Shown here piece after piece: positions 10,229 through 21,014 of a stretch of 64,000 nucleotides of DNA. The translations under genes and the position numbers were made by a program. The notes beneath the pieces are model-generated. The model was not told the origin of the DNA, did no database searches, and worked only from the letters and a program-made list of their open reading frames with translations. Every line of letters begins with the position of its first letter. Within the stretch, counting starts at the first letter, position 1. Origin of the DNA: Leptidea sinapis (lineage: Eukaryota; Arthropoda; Insecta; Lepidoptera; Pieridae); assembly GCF_905404315.1 (NCBI RefSeq), contig NC_066283.1, positions 3,906,001 to 3,970,000 on the forward strand. The letters run 5' to 3'.

Positions 10229-10508
10229 TACTTTTGGCCTTACAAAGCTTAAATCTTTAAAATTATTTATTCCTCGTGCTACGTTTGTAGCAAGAACAAT
10301 ATTGTGTAAAATCTTGCAACGATGGTTTTGACAATTAATTATTAAATAACGAATACGGCTGTACGGGCTTGAACCCTTTGCCTATCGTAATAATGGACGA
10401 AGAAACCAAAAAAGAAATAACGAATGTCGCAAACGTCAAGATGCGCGCGCATCTTAAAATTTCACTCTAATCATTTTTTCAAAACGCGCCTAAAGAAGTA
10501 TAACTTCA
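10229..10508 (-). mobile_element. MITE-E copy
   Basis: MITE-E has outer ends related to GAAGTTATACTTCTTTRGGC, an internal alternating run GCGCGCGCATC, and the block CAAAGGGTTCAAGCCCGTAC, which resembles a tRNA T-arm. This copy is reversed and ends GCGCCTAAAGAAGTATAACTTC at the right. It is nearly complete, although the left terminus is worn (TTTTGGCCTTACAAAGC). Confidence 0.75.
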
Positions 10509-10825
10509 AAAACATTATAATCTAATAAACATATCGTAAACAATGTAATCCTCATTATTAGTAATTAACTAATTCTATAATAGCTTAATGATATTTAAAA
10601 GTACATACCTTAGAAAAATTCTGATTTCTACAAAGAGTAGGAATATATGATTTATTTCTCTGCTACTGGTTGATCCCGAAAATATAAATATGCTTGACAT
10701 TGGCTGAATTGTTGTGGTCCTTCCACAGAAGCCACAATATAAAGAATAGATATATAGATATAAAACTGTAATTTCAAACAAAATAGATTTTTTTATTTAG
10801 AGCATTGGCAACGATATTTAAAAAC
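10509..10825. other. Unassigned sequence
   Basis: AT-rich, no feature supported. An 8-base direct repeat (TTAAAAAC, 10,818-10,825) at its right edge is the target duplication of MITE-F copy 1. Confidence 0.5.
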
Positions 10826-11193
10826 CACGGACGAGTAACAAAATAAGGACTCCGTGTCACCTTACATAACAGTGTAGCACCAAAACAAGCCGTTAAAACG
10901 TGTAAATACATAGCCCCACGCATACACTTACAATAATACAAGCCGATCGGCCGCCATTATGAGATTTGGCATCGTCTGTGACAAATCAGTTTGCGTCACA
11001 ATAAAATAATTTGAAAAATGCCGTTGTGCGTTGTGAAAAACTGTAAAGACAATAATATAAAAATATTTGTGGATATATGATTATTTAAGGGAGGAAATAT
11101 TCTGTAACTGGTATACCCCGTAACCTCACACACACTAGCATAAAGGTGCTTCACTTGCTAATATCACGGCACGGAGTCCTTCTTTTTTACTAG
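10826..11193 (+). mobile_element. MITE-F copy 1 with THAP-like start
   Basis: A 368-bp element with inverted ends. The left end contains CACGGACGAGTAAC and AATAAGGACTCCGTG; the right end contains CACGGAGTCCTTCTTTTTT. Identical 8-mers TTAAAAAC flank it (10,818-10,825 and 11,194-11,201), a target-duplication length typical of P elements and hATs. An ATG at 11,018 opens a short frame MPLCVVKNCK followed soon by a stop. The M-P-x-C-x-V-x-x-C spacing matches the first two zinc-binding cysteines of THAP domains, found at the N-terminus of P-element-type transposases. I infer an internally deleted P-like transposon. Confidence 0.7.
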
Positions 11194-11214
11194 TTAAAAA
11201 CCACATTTTTCAAT

Positions 11215-11355
11215 TTTTGTAACCAAAATTTATGAACGATGCGGGACTCGAACCCATGAGGTCGCGGGTTCATAAACCGCATCGTTCATAATTTTTGGTA
11301 AAAAAAATTATTTCATTAATCCCAGAAGTGAGGGATTTTACTTTAAAAATAACAA
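11215..11355. mobile_element. SINE-2 fragments forming a hairpin
   Basis: Two SINE-2 pieces face each other. ACCAAAATTTATGAACGATG at 11,222 onward is mirrored by CATCGTTCATAATTTTTGGT ending at 11,299, with about 35 bases between. That spacer holds both a reversed and a forward remnant of the B-box region (ACTCGAACCC, CGCGGGTTC). Confidence 0.7.
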
Positions 11356-11436
11356 ATTGTGCTATATTTCTCTTCGAAAGTTAACTTATCTTTCTAACTT
11401 TTCTTACCTTTAACCTTGCGTTCAAAGCCAATAAAG

Positions 11437-12010
11437 CTCATTCAAATTCAAATATTTTTATTCGAAATAGGATTCAAAATCACTTATTGATTGTCAAAAA
11501 CTACTCATTCAAATTAGAATGCCTCAGCCCTGAGAAGAAGGGGCGCAAAAAACTCAGGGGGTTTTTATTTATGAAATATATGGATTACAATGTAATATCG
11601 TACAATAAACATTTGTAACATGTCCGCTTCATTCCCAGTCTGTGGTATCATTAAGAAAATCGTTTATGTCATAATAACCTTTCCCACACAAACGTTTTTT
11701 AACAATTCTTTTAAATTTCGTAACACATTTGTTTTGTATATTTTCTGGGATCATATTGTAAAAGCATACAAATCGCCATAAAAGACTACTTACTAACTCG
11801 ATTTAACCGAGTAGTAGGCATAACAACTTTATGTTTGTTCCTCGTGTTAACGTTACGATTATCACAGTTTCTAGCAAATTCCTTAATGTGCTTATGAGCA
11901 TGTAGAACATTATCAAAAATATATTGAGAAGCAACAGTCAAAATGTTTATTTCTTTAAATTTTTCTCATAATGATTCTTTAGGACCTAGGTTAAAATAGC
12001 GCGAATCTAA
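11437..12010 (-). mobile_element. LINE-B copy, 3' part
   Basis: Tail, 3' UTR and coding end of LINE-B on the minus strand, colinear with 257-1335. Frameshifts and deletions break the protein throughout, so no open frame survives. It runs into the 125-bp direct repeat that surrounds MITE-F copy 2; the shared TTAGGACCTAGG word belongs to LINE-B. Confidence 0.8.
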
Positions 12011-12608
12011 CTAAAATATTCTACCGTCAGTACTGGCCGATTTCAGCAAGAGTAATTTTTGAAATTCGAACAGGACTGATAAGTATATAATAAATAAACT
12101 ACACGAACACACGGACTAGTAAAAAAATAAGGACTCCGTGTCACCTTACATTACAGTGTAGCACCAAAACAAACCGATTAACGTGTAAATACATAGCCCC
12201 AAGCACACACTTACACTACTACAGGCCGATAGGCGGCCATTATGAGAATTGTCATCGTCTTCGACAGATCAGTTTGCGTCTCCTTAAAATATTTTAAAAA
12301 TGCCGCCGTGCGTTGTAAAAAAGTGTAAAACAATAACATAAAATAATTTGTGGATATATGATTATTTATGGGAGAAAAAATTGTGTAACTGGTATACCCC
12401 GTAACCGCACACACACTAGCATAACGGTGCTTCACTTGCTAATATCACGGCGCGGAGTCCTTCTTTTTTTACTCGTCCGTGCTTAGGACATAGGTTATAA
12501 ATAGCGCGAATCTAACTAATAAATTGTAACCGTTAGTATTGGCTGATTTCAGAAAGATTAATTTTTGAAATTCGAACAGGACTGATAAGGATATAAAAAA
12601 GGAACTAC
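11979..12608 (+). repeat. 125-bp direct repeats flanking MITE-F copy 2
   Basis: The segment 11,979-12,109 (from TTAGGACCTAGG to ACTACACGAAC) recurs at 12,483-12,608 (TTAGGACATAGG to ACTACATGAGC) at roughly 85% identity. Landmarks are AGCGCGAATCTAACTAA, GGCYGATTTCAG and GAAATTCGAACAGGACTG. The two copies abut the two ends of MITE-F almost exactly. Confidence 0.75.
12110..12481 (+). mobile_element. MITE-F copy 2 with THAP-like start
   Basis: A 372-bp sister of the element at 10,826, with complete inverted ends: CACGGACTAGTAAAAAAA on the left and ACTCGTCCGTG on the right. An ATG at 12,300 opens MPPCVVKKCK before a stop, so the C-x-V-x-x-C start is kept in both copies although the downstream frame is lost. 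No short target duplication is visible; instead there is a long direct repeat on either side. Confidence 0.75.
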
Positions 12609-12691
12609 ATGAGCAGTTCCAAACCATAAACTCCCGTTTCGAATCGTTACTACCACAGCAAACCACAGCAACAATGACGCATTAGTTTTTT

Positions 12692-12991
12692 GTGATAAGT
12701 GTAAAATCGAAGGGGGTGGTCCGCCATGATACTTTCCGAATTTATAATTTATTTATGAGCTCTGCGAGTGACGATTATGAATATTTATGTTGTTACTTGA
12801 CGGACGGACGTCGCTTTTTTAACTTTCCTTGCTTATTTATTACTTCGGTGTTACTTTTTATGCTTTGCGTTATGACTGGGGAACTTGAAATACGAAATTA
12901 CGAAACAGCTAAGCATATAATATTTTGTGTGCCTCGTTTCGCCTTAGCGGATAATAGGTTGCCAATATTAGAAATAAAATTTAATCATTAA
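12692..12991 (+). other. Unrecognised 99-codon open frame
   Basis: Open from an ATG at 12,692. The product has a hydrophobic run in its middle (about residues 48-60, FITSVLLFMLCVM) that could be a membrane segment or chance. No domain, codon bias or ribosomal context supports a gene, and its neighbours are all transposon relics. I list it only because it fills the gap between the MITE-F duplication and a mariner relic. Confidence 0.2.
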
Positions 12992-13015
12992 TATAATTAA
13001 CTCATTTGCGTCAAT

Positions 13016-13700
13016 ACAATAAAATAAAATACGAAAAATGGGTGCCTCATGATTTCAATGATCTGCAGAAAGAAACGCGTGTTGAAACTTGTGTTGCATT
13101 GTTGAATGGTAACAGAAATGAAGAAATAATGGATTGAAGTGTGACATGCGATAAAAAGTGGATTCTTTACGATAACCGTAAGCGAAAAATGCAATGGCTG
13201 ACCCCAGATGAAACGTCGCAACAGTCTTCTAAAGCAAAGCTTACCAAGCAATAATGTAAGGTAAAAATGGTGAGTGTTTGGTGGCCTCTGTATGGTGTTA
13301 TTCACTATACCTTTCTCCGATATGGTTAAGCAATAACGGCAGATGTCTACTGTGCCGAACTCCTAATATTGATAGCAAAACTATCAGTGAAACAGCCTCG
13401 ACTCATGTATCAATCTTCACCATTATTGCTCTATTTAACGCGAGACCTCATGCAGCACGATAAACCATTTTAACTCTACAGAAACTGCAATTAAAAACCA
13501 TAAGTCACCCTCCGTATTCGATAGACCTTGCGCCAACGGCATACCATTTATTTCGTGATTTGGACAATTTTCTACGTGATTAAAAGTATTCTTCTCAAGA
13601 GGCAGTACCTACGAAATGCTTTCACACAGTTTGTGGAATCTAGATCGGCACAGTTCCTATTCGATGGCAGCAATGTATAGATAATAATGGTATTTATTTT
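13016..13700 (+). pseudogene. mariner transposase relic
   Basis: Translating across frameshifts and stops gives recognisable mariner blocks in the right order: a WVPHDF segment, ETCVALLNGN, a first catalytic-aspartate block like TCDKKWILYDN followed by MQWL, then SVWWPLYGVIHYT, then a NARPHA segment, and finally TLRQRHTIYF and ESRSAQFLFDG near the end. The N-terminal helix-turn-helix region is missing. At least four disabling changes are visible, so it cannot encode an active enzyme. The order of motifs matches the DD34D mariner layout, although the aspartate positions are damaged. Confidence 0.8.
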
Positions 13701-14049
13701 GATTAAATAAATATGTTAAATTAAAAAGAAACGAATTTTAATTTTTCAGTACAAATCGGCAATTTCATATTTTAACCCCTAATATTAACAAATGCAGCCA
13801 AGTGCACTCCATCGGTGTAGGTGTGAAATTGGACTAGTGGACTTACTCAAGTAGTCTGCAAAGTAGGAGTGCCAAATGTTTTATTCAATTTTATTAATAA
13901 TCTGAAGTAATAAGGCAGTTTTGTAATGAAACTGACAAAAAAATGGTACAAGAAATATGAAAGATATGATTAAAAGATTCACGCATTGCGAATACAAATG
14001 CGGCAACTTAACTGCATTTACGAAGCTTATTAGATATCGCGGCAACAAC
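13701..14049. other. Unassigned sequence
   Basis: Follows the mariner relic and may include its AT-rich 3' flank. I found no matching inverted terminal repeat. Nothing else recognised before LINE-H. Confidence 0.4.
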
Positions 14050-14235
14050 TGATTCCTGCCGCCGAATTCCACCTTCGCACGACACGCCACAAGTTAGGAT
14101 ATCATCCCCACAGAACCTCCACAGTGCGGTGAGAATGTCACAAGAGAATGTGGGCGGCGGTGATCACTTAACACCAGGTGACCCGTACGCTCGTTTGTCC
14201 TCCTATCTCCTGTCCATCCTGTCCATTAAAAATAA
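14050..14235 (+). mobile_element. LINE-H 3' fragment
   Basis: Contains GAATTCCACCTTCGCACGAC, TAGGATATCATCCCCA and the characteristic end AATGTGGGCGGCGGTGATCA and ACCCGTACGCTCGTTTGTCC. These correspond to the last protein residues and UTR of LINE-H. An internal deletion has removed the FLPRTTKLWNELP-type block kept at 19.1 and 51.5 kb. Confidence 0.75.
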
Positions 14236-14566
14236 AACAAGTCGAAGTGCATAGTAGAGACAATTTATTAATTTGTTAAGTTTTTGCGCTCTTTGAACAT
14301 ATTACGAGCCTCTTGAAGTTTTTCGCTTGGCTGAATTATTTTTAACGTAATGGGGTAATGCTTCCGACGTAATTGCGACTTTTACTTATTTGTGGCGATT
14401 TCGAGAATTGAGACAAAATCTGAAAGAAAATGGCACTATTGACTGTTGCTTACTAAAATAATCTTGATAGATCGTCTTGATGTGTGCATTTATTTTAGGT
14501 GTATTAAATAACTACAGACACTGTTATTATGACATTTTTAATAGCAGTAAGTAAAAAATATATCTA
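14236..14566. other. Unassigned sequence
   Basis: No open frame or repeat recognised. Confidence 0.4.
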
Positions 14567-14953
14567 TTTTTTTTGACAGTAAGGGACGAGACGATCAGGA
14601 CGCACAGCTGATGGTAATTGGTACCCCCTGCCCATTACAATGCAGTACCGCTCAGGGTTCTTGAAAAACCAAAAAAATCTGAGCGGCACTACAATTGCGC
14701 TCGTCACCTTGAGACAAAAGATGTTAAATCTCATTTATGAAGTAATATGTCTCTGGGCCCCGTGGATATCAGCATATTTTGGGTAATATAATTTGTGTAA
14801 GAGTGTGTCAAGTGTGTGTCAAATTCACTAGCTGCGGCGCCCTTCAGAACGAAACACCTTAAAGCTTACACATTACTGCTTCACAGCAGAAATAGGCGCC
14901 CTTATGGTACCCATAATCTATTCGGTATCCTGTGTAAAGGAGCCTCTTACTGG
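14567..14953 (-). mobile_element. SINE-1 copy with an internal insertion
   Basis: Reverse-oriented SINE-1 from a T run to CTCTTACTGG. About 77 extra bases at 14,747-14,823 (starting ATGTCTCTGGGCCCC, ending GTGTGTGTCAAAT) interrupt it. They resemble the 3' half of SINE-3 (TTGTGTAAGAGTGTGTCAA), so a small SINE-3 tail probably inserted here. Confidence 0.75.
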
Positions 14954-15654
14954 TAATATATATATATCTTTATGTATAGGTATCTATTAAGGCTAAAAAT
15001 ACATGGCTAGATTGCGTAAGTTTTGGGAAAATTAAGTTTTAACAAAGGGAAAAAATGAAAATGTAATAAATACTTAAATAATATATAGTGAAATTAAATG
15101 AATTACTATTAAACGTTTGTGGAAATGTTTAGTATATCATAAATAACTTTAGAGACGTTACCATACGTCGGGAATAAAACGAAGCCTTTGAATTTTGATT
15201 TTCTTATATATTTTCGTAGATTTTATATGTCTTTAAAAAAATTTACTATAATTTCAAATCCTATTTGTTACAAAGCAAGATATCATCTTAAATGTGTTAG
15301 TTTTAACGAGATTGAAGCAAAAAATATCTAAACATAATATGGTAATGAGTTTCTACGCGTCTGTGACAGACAGGATATGAGAATGACTAAGCCTTATGGA
15401 GGCTTTGGATGTTTATATTTTTAAATTAAATTAGACGTATTACCATATCGATGTTATATCATATTGACTGATGTATTGAATGAATGGTCGCGTAGCCCAA
15501 ACCAAATTGACTACGTTTTTTTAGATTTGGGTTGACTACTTAAACTCAGTTAATGAAACCCAGAAAATATTTGCCCAAATCCGTCTCCATCCAATGTTAT
15601 TTTCAACACCTTTTTATCTCTAGTGAAGACGTACTTTATATCAATAGATAACCT
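14954..15654. other. Unassigned AT-rich sequence
   Basis: Begins with a TA run after the SINE. No coding potential or repeat match seen. Confidence 0.4.
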
Positions 15655-15850
15655 TATAGCTAAAGCAGGTTCTGCGCTGCCCACATCCAACGTATTCCGG
15701 CGATCTTGACCAGATCATCGGGCCATCTTATGGGGGGCCTACTAACACTTCGTCTTCCGGTAGGTTCGAGGACTTTTCTGCCTCACCTGATCTGTCCGTC
15801 GAATATATGGGCCCTGCCCACTGCCACTTCAGTTTCGCAATTCACATTTG
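15655..15850 (-). mobile_element. LINE coding-end fragment (RTE-like)
   Basis: On the minus strand the sequence encodes, with frame changes, LKWQWAG, then SVSRPPIRWPDDLVKIAG and IRWMWAAQNL. The RPPxRWxDDLVKIAGxRWMxxAQ pattern is a C-terminal signature I associate with endonuclease-type LINEs common in Lepidoptera. RT motifs are absent. The plus-strand open frames overlapping it are not coding. Confidence 0.65.
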
Positions 15851-16456
15851 TATTTGCATTCACTCACTTATTGAAACTCCAAGCAAAGTTCTTTACATTA
15901 TCTTCTGAGCGACCATAAACTTTCTCATCAAGCCCATAGTTAGCGACCACATCTGCGTAACGTAAGTCATCACTGGCAACACACACTGCTTGAAAACCTT
16001 CGTCTTCAGACACTGTGGTATTTGGGACGAGAAGATTTTACGGAGCTTCCCGAACGGTAGCTTTTAGGTTACGTCATTTAGTTTTTTTTATATTACCTAC
16101 TGGTGCCAAAGGGGCTGGTGGCTCCCTAGCAGTACCAGCATACCATGCTCGAGACTTGAAGATCCCTCTATGTCGTACCGGGAATACAGCAGACAGCTAA
16201 TGATTTCACAAATTGGTCGTGAGTGGCCAATAATTTTCTAGTGAATATCGTGGTTGTTTAATGTCTGACATCAAAGGGTGGAATTTTGCTTCTTGACGTA
16301 ATATCGGAACCTAAATATCTCCTCTGAGCAGTCCCCATGATATATATGATTGGAGATGTAAAGAGACGAGAGAGAGATGATTCGAGCGGCTCCTCGTTAT
16401 ATACGGTCAAATTAGAGCTGGTACAATATACCGTTCCTTCTGTGTTATTATTTTTT
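15851..16456. other. Unassigned, possibly more LINE remnant
   Basis: G+C content stays higher than average to about 16,200, suggesting that decayed LINE sequence extends upstream of the fragment at 15,655-15,850. I could not read a continuous protein. The 61-codon plus-strand frame at 16,015 has no recognisable motif. Confidence 0.35.
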
Positions 16457-16780
16457 AAGTTATACTTCTTTAGGCGCGTTAAAAATAAATGATGAGAATG
16501 AAATTTTAAGATGCGCGCGCATCACTGTCACACAAAAGGAACAGGTTGAAGTTGGTTCCTAAAATTTTGTGACGTTTCACGTTTGCGACATTTGTTTTTT
16601 TTTGGTTTCTTCGTCCATTATTAGGATAGGCAAAGGGTTCAAGCCCGTACAGCCGTATTCGTTATTTAATAATTAATTTTCAAAGCCATCGTTGCAAGAT
16701 TTTTACAATATTGTTCTTTCTGGTACGAGGAATTAATAATTTTAAGGATTTTTGTTTTGTTACGCCAAATAAGTATAACG
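16457..16780 (+). mobile_element. MITE-E copy
   Basis: Complete copy from AAGTTATACTTCTTTAGGCG to GCCAAATAAGTATAACGTGC. It includes the GCGCGCGCATCACTGT run and TTCGTCCATTATTAGG, then the tRNA-like GGGTTCAAGCCCGTAC. Non-coding. Confidence 0.8.
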
Positions 16781-17169
16781 TGCATACATATGCATTTTTT
16801 TATTACAAATTTGTGTGCTTGACAGATTTTTTCCTTTTTAACCATATAAACAAGTTGTAAGTACGGTTATCACTAAATAATATTTCCTCCACATCCGCAT
16901 GTTTGGAAACGTGTTATATTAGCGAACACAATAGCTAATTAATATCAATGTTTTGATTTGTCGGAACTCGGTAAAAAGTTATCGATAACGCACGTGCCTT
17001 TAGGCGTGGTTAGACATTATGAGATTTACCGAAATAAATGCGAAGTTAGTGCAGTTGCTTTTTAACTAAACTGTTCGTTAATTTTAAGCGATATCCCTGT
17101 CTTCTGGGTTTAAATACTTGCACAAATTTATGTTGTGTTAAAATTTATAGGCGTTTAAGAATCTGTTTA

Positions 17170-17435
17170 GATGTTGAAAGAGCCATCTCAAGTCAACTTC
17201 CTAATATGCAAATATTGAGGTTGAGCTGGTTTTCAACTGTAAAGTAGTTCGTGTAGATAGCGACAACCTGAGAGTTGCACAATAATACCATGATTTACGA
17301 ACCATGCGGCATGCATAACCCTATGCATAATTAGTCGTAATTAGTATTAATTAACAGTAGGCTTAATAAGAGTTGGAGTTAGCCCGAGAGTCGCGGGTTC
17401 GTATCTTGTATCGTCCATAAGTTTTGGTAAGAATT
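17170..17435 (+). mobile_element. SINE-2 copy, internally rearranged
   Basis: Includes the SINE-2 body words TTCCTAATATGCAAATATTG, ACAACCTGAGAGTTG and CGAGAGTCGCGGGTTCGTAT, ending CGTCCATAAGTTTTGG. An unrelated AT-rich stretch separates the two halves (17,312-17,375). Confidence 0.6.
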
Positions 17436-18046
17436 AATATCGTATGCTCTTCAACTATTAAGAGCCTTTGCACAGAACTCCGGTTAGATATATATCTATG
17501 GAGTGCCTTTTTCCGCCGACAAGCAGAGGTACCGATTCTATTTCTGTTTGAAGAGCTTCGTAGGTGTATTGCTTGGCTACTCAGGTATATATAATATATT
17601 ATGTCTCATAGTGTCAAATACCACTATGGTACCACAAATGGGTACTGGGGCCAAAGGCATAGAAGGAGATGAATGACCGGTTAACTAATTAAAGTACTTT
17701 CTGCCCTTGCACAGTCCCAGAACTCTTCTGTAGTGCTGGGGCTCTAATCCGTAGACCTGTGAATGAATCAAGAACCTTGAAGTGGCTAGTGCCTTCACTT
17801 CTTTGTTAGGCCAGAGGACAGCCAAACTCTTCCCGGGCACCAATGACGTTATGCCAAGCTATCCAAAAAACATGAACAGGAAACAACATGCTGAATGGGC
17901 TAAATGCCAAAGTTGTTGTCAGAGAATCTAATATGTTCAGATTCTACAGCGAAGCCTTTCCAAACCAGGTCGACTCCAACACTCGTAAGAATATTGCTTA
18001 TACTTCAACAAGAATACACACTCGATACTCCACCTAAACTACGACG
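17436..18046. other. Unassigned, moderate G+C
   Basis: Sequence of ordinary complexity, with short open frames only and no motif that I recognise. It may be old transposon sequence. Confidence 0.35.
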
Positions 18047-18275
18047 ACCCATATAGCCCAGTGGTTAGTGATACTGCCTATTTAGCTAGGGGTCCCGGGT
18101 TCGAATCCCGGTGGATATTTGTTTCCGAGTCATGGATGTTCATTTGTATTTATGTATGTTTAAGTAAGTATATTATATATATGTGTGTATATATTTATGT
18201 TATTGTACCCATAGCAATGGCTATTATGCCTAGTTTGGCCCAAGATAATTTGTGTTTAAGTGTGAATACAAACTG
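18047..18275 (+). mobile_element. SINE-3 (tRNA-derived) copy
   Basis: The head is tRNA-like: TAGCCCAGTGGTTAG (A box, 18,053-18,067) and GGTTCGAATCC (B box, 18,098-18,108), spaced about 45 bases apart as in pol III genes. The tail, GTTTCCGAGTCATGGATGTT through AGTTTGGCCCAAGATAATTTG, is shared with 27,684 and 61,646. Because the family is dispersed and the acceptor stem does not pair, this is a SINE and not a tRNA gene. Confidence 0.8.
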
Positions 18276-19026
18276 ATGATTTTATGCCTTTCAACCGCCT
18301 TAAGGATAACTCCATACAGGCTTTGAGGATAAGATTTAAAATTTCAGCAGAGGAAGAAAGAAACTGGAAATTTCAACAACTAAGAAACATGCCCTAAGGG
18401 CACAAGTAGGCTCGAATTAAACGGTTCTTCAACCCCAAACATATTATTAGAATGACACATATAATATAAACATTTAATTTCTACTCATAAAAGAACTCTA
18501 CATCTATATTAAATATTGCTGTATTTAACAATCTATAAATATTGGTACGTATACAAAGCAAATTTTGTAGCAAGACCTTTTCTTTAATTCTATTAAAGAA
18601 AGGTTTTTTCAAGTTGAGGCTTTTAATTACATCATATTAAAGTATTTTCACTCGTCAAATCAACAATTGATACAGAAAAAAGAACCGGCAACGTCCGCGA
18701 TACTTTCAAAACACGACCCCCTTCGGCCACCGCTTCACGTGCAGAAAAGTCGATATATATCGACGTTCATGTTATGACGCGAACAAAAAAAGAATTGTGA
18801 CGCGTCCCCAACTGGAACATTGTCTTCTCCACCAAGTACTGTCGGAGGCCTTGGTGGTGTAGTGAAGGAGAGAGACGTAGATATTACATCGCTGGGACTA
18901 CGGGACACAGGAGCTGGTTTTGTCCTATCGGTGGTGTGCCACATTGATTAAGACTAGGAGGCCTCCTCTTCTTCCGCTCCACATTAATGAAATCCTTGTA
19001 TAGCGTAGAGACGTCACTTCATTGTG
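18276..19026. other. Unassigned, includes a possible LINE ORF1-like patch
   Basis: The left part is AT-rich. Between 18,735 and 18,944 the minus strand stays open for 69 codons with a proline/serine-rich product (SFTTPPRPPTVLGGEDNVPV). This could be decayed LINE gag sequence, since LINE-H follows directly, but the match is impressionistic. Confidence 0.3.
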
Positions 19027-19318
19027 TGTCTTCTACCGCATTAAACACGGGGAGTGTTCCAAAGAGCTGTTTTAACAGTGCGCTTTTCAAGGAGCTTTGT
19101 TCCACGTATCACAAAGCTGTGGAATGAGCTTCGTTGTGCGGTGTTTCCGGTTAAAGACATGGTTACCTATAAAAAAAGCGCGTACACCTTCCTTAAAGGT
19201 CGGCAATGGCCCTGTGATTCCTCTGGTGTTGCAAGAGAATGTGGGCAGCGGTGATGACTTAACACCAGGTGACCCGTACGCTCGTTTGTCCTCCTTTTCC
19301 ATAAAAAAAATGTAATGT
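19027..19318 (+). mobile_element. LINE-H 3' fragment
   Basis: Open from 19,054 to 19,254, ending a protein with RSFVPRITKLWNELRCAVFP and FLKGRQWPCDSSGVA. This is the C-terminus of a Jockey-like LINE. The UTR then gives ACCCGTACGCTCGTTTGTCC and TCCATAAAAAAAATG. A deletion upstream fuses GVFQRAV directly to this block. The reverse-strand frame here is a shadow. Confidence 0.8.
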
Positions 19319-20049
19319 AATGTCATTGACTGAATTATTTGTATTGTGAAAATATAGATATTTCTAAGTCACATAAATACAGGTTCGGGATAAATAATTG
19401 ATTGATTGTTGACAACATAACATGTACTTAAACCTTCTTCAAATCTCGCTGCATCTTACAGTATTATTCCGATGGGTTCAGTAGTTTTTGCAGTATAATC
19501 GAACAAAAGTATGGATCTCCTTTTATTACTATAGGCCTAAATGCATTTCCATACCTTAGATCATATCGTTATTTCAACGGCTAAAAAATCATGCGTTCGT
19601 ATATAAGTAAATAATTATTCAACTGTTATCTATGGAATTAGGTATTTATGTTTGCAGATATTACTTTTCGCCAAGATTAATTTATGACGGAATTGAGTAC
19701 GAGTGTCAACCCTATCCCCTAGCGTCATTCACTTCCAAAACCATAAGTAAAGTTGAATTACAATCTCACTCCAGTATTATTTAACATCGGATAGCGCAAA
19801 TAAAACATCATCTCAATTGAAGACAGTGGCATATGCCAACAGAAGACAGCGCTGCCAAGAGTTAAATGAAAGAAAAATGGCAGAGCTGGAACCCGTAATG
19901 GTGACCAGTAGTTCGATAAATATTCAAGGTGGTGTAAAGCTTGTAGCCGTTACAAAGCTATACTATACATGCGATTATGATTACAACAGCACAAGGTATA
20001 GTTAATATCAGTGACAAGATTTCTTTCGTTAAAATACTGGATCTATATT
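19319..20049. other. Unassigned sequence
   Basis: No coding or repeat assignment. The 62-codon frame at 19,817-20,005 is unremarkable. Confidence 0.4.
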
Positions 20050-20273
20050 TAGATCATTTATACGTCTAGATAGAGACTCTTGCTGCTAGACAACCGATGA
20101 AAACAGGCCAGGTTTATTACTTTAGAGTGTGTCACAAGCTACGACTTACACTTGCGATTTATAATATGTCAGTTTGTGTTAGTATGCGTCCATTGCTCAA
20201 AATAGAGGTAAACAGTCTACTTCAATTTTTTTTGGCGTTTTCACAGTCTATGTAGACATATAAATAATCTAAG
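20050..20273 (+). mobile_element. MITE-C copy 3
   Basis: Essentially full length, 224 bp, with both inverted ends readable: TTAGATCATTTATACGTC at the left and ACATATAAATAATCTAAG at the right. Forward orientation as defined by CCGATGAAAACAGGCC. Confidence 0.85.
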
Positions 20274-20376
20274 AATACATTTTCATTCTTTCTTCAATAT
20301 AAAACTATCACTTCAGTGGCTAAGTAAGATCTGCCAGACCTGCTTAATCTTTATACTACTTTGTTATTAGCTACAT

Positions 20377-20595
20377 CTTAGATAATTTATGCGTCTATAT
20401 AGAGCCTCTTCCTGATAGGCAACGCATAAAGACAGGTCAGTTTCATTACTATAGTGTGCATGACGGCTATGTATTACACTCGCGATACGTCACTCAGTTT
20501 GTTTGTTACTTTTGCTGAAAATAGAGGTTAACAGTTCAGCGTTATATTTTCCGACGTTTTCACAGCTGTCACAGTCTACCTAGTATAAATAATCT
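20377..20595 (+). mobile_element. MITE-C copy 4
   Basis: Same orientation as copy 3 and only about 100 bp away. The ends are CTTAGATAATTTATGCGTC and TAGTATAAATAATCTGGG. Copies 3 and 4 differ at many positions, so they are not a recent tandem duplication. Confidence 0.85.
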
Positions 20596-21014
20596 GGGCA
20601 CTACGTGCATAAATTGTATCAAGCGAATTACCTTATTCATGTAGAATTTTTCTCGACATGAATAAAGTAATATTCAAAAAATAATATAATATGTAATTTA
20701 ATTAAATAAATTAAATAGCTTTAATTTTAAAAACATGATGAAGAGTTTCTGTCCCTTGGAACATCAAGCCACCACAAGTAGCACCCGTTCACAGCTTATA
20801 AAGGAAACTCAACTAAATAACAAAAAAGGATATTAATCTACCTATTATGCAATACTCACGAAATACCTCTAAGTAAGTATAAAGTTGGTTAGTGCAGAGA
20901 AAAATAAATTACGACTAATTATTAATGTTTCATTAGAGAATTTACTATAAAATATATAACCATAACGCTAAAATATCTTCCTTTGTCGTATCTCTTCTAT
21001 CCAAGATCACTCTC
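20596..21014. other. Unassigned AT-rich sequence
   Basis: Includes a short inverted pair (CATGTAGAATTTTTC / CGACATGAATAAAG). No gene. Confidence 0.35.

Noticed and set aside
12692..12991. 99-codon frame as a host gene
   Set aside because: Lies between a transposon duplication and a mariner relic, has no known domain, and one hydrophobic run is not enough evidence.
18047..18120. Possible tRNA gene with a perfect B box
   Set aside because: The same head plus tail is repeated at 27.7 and 61.6 kb, which identifies it as a dispersed tRNA-derived SINE.
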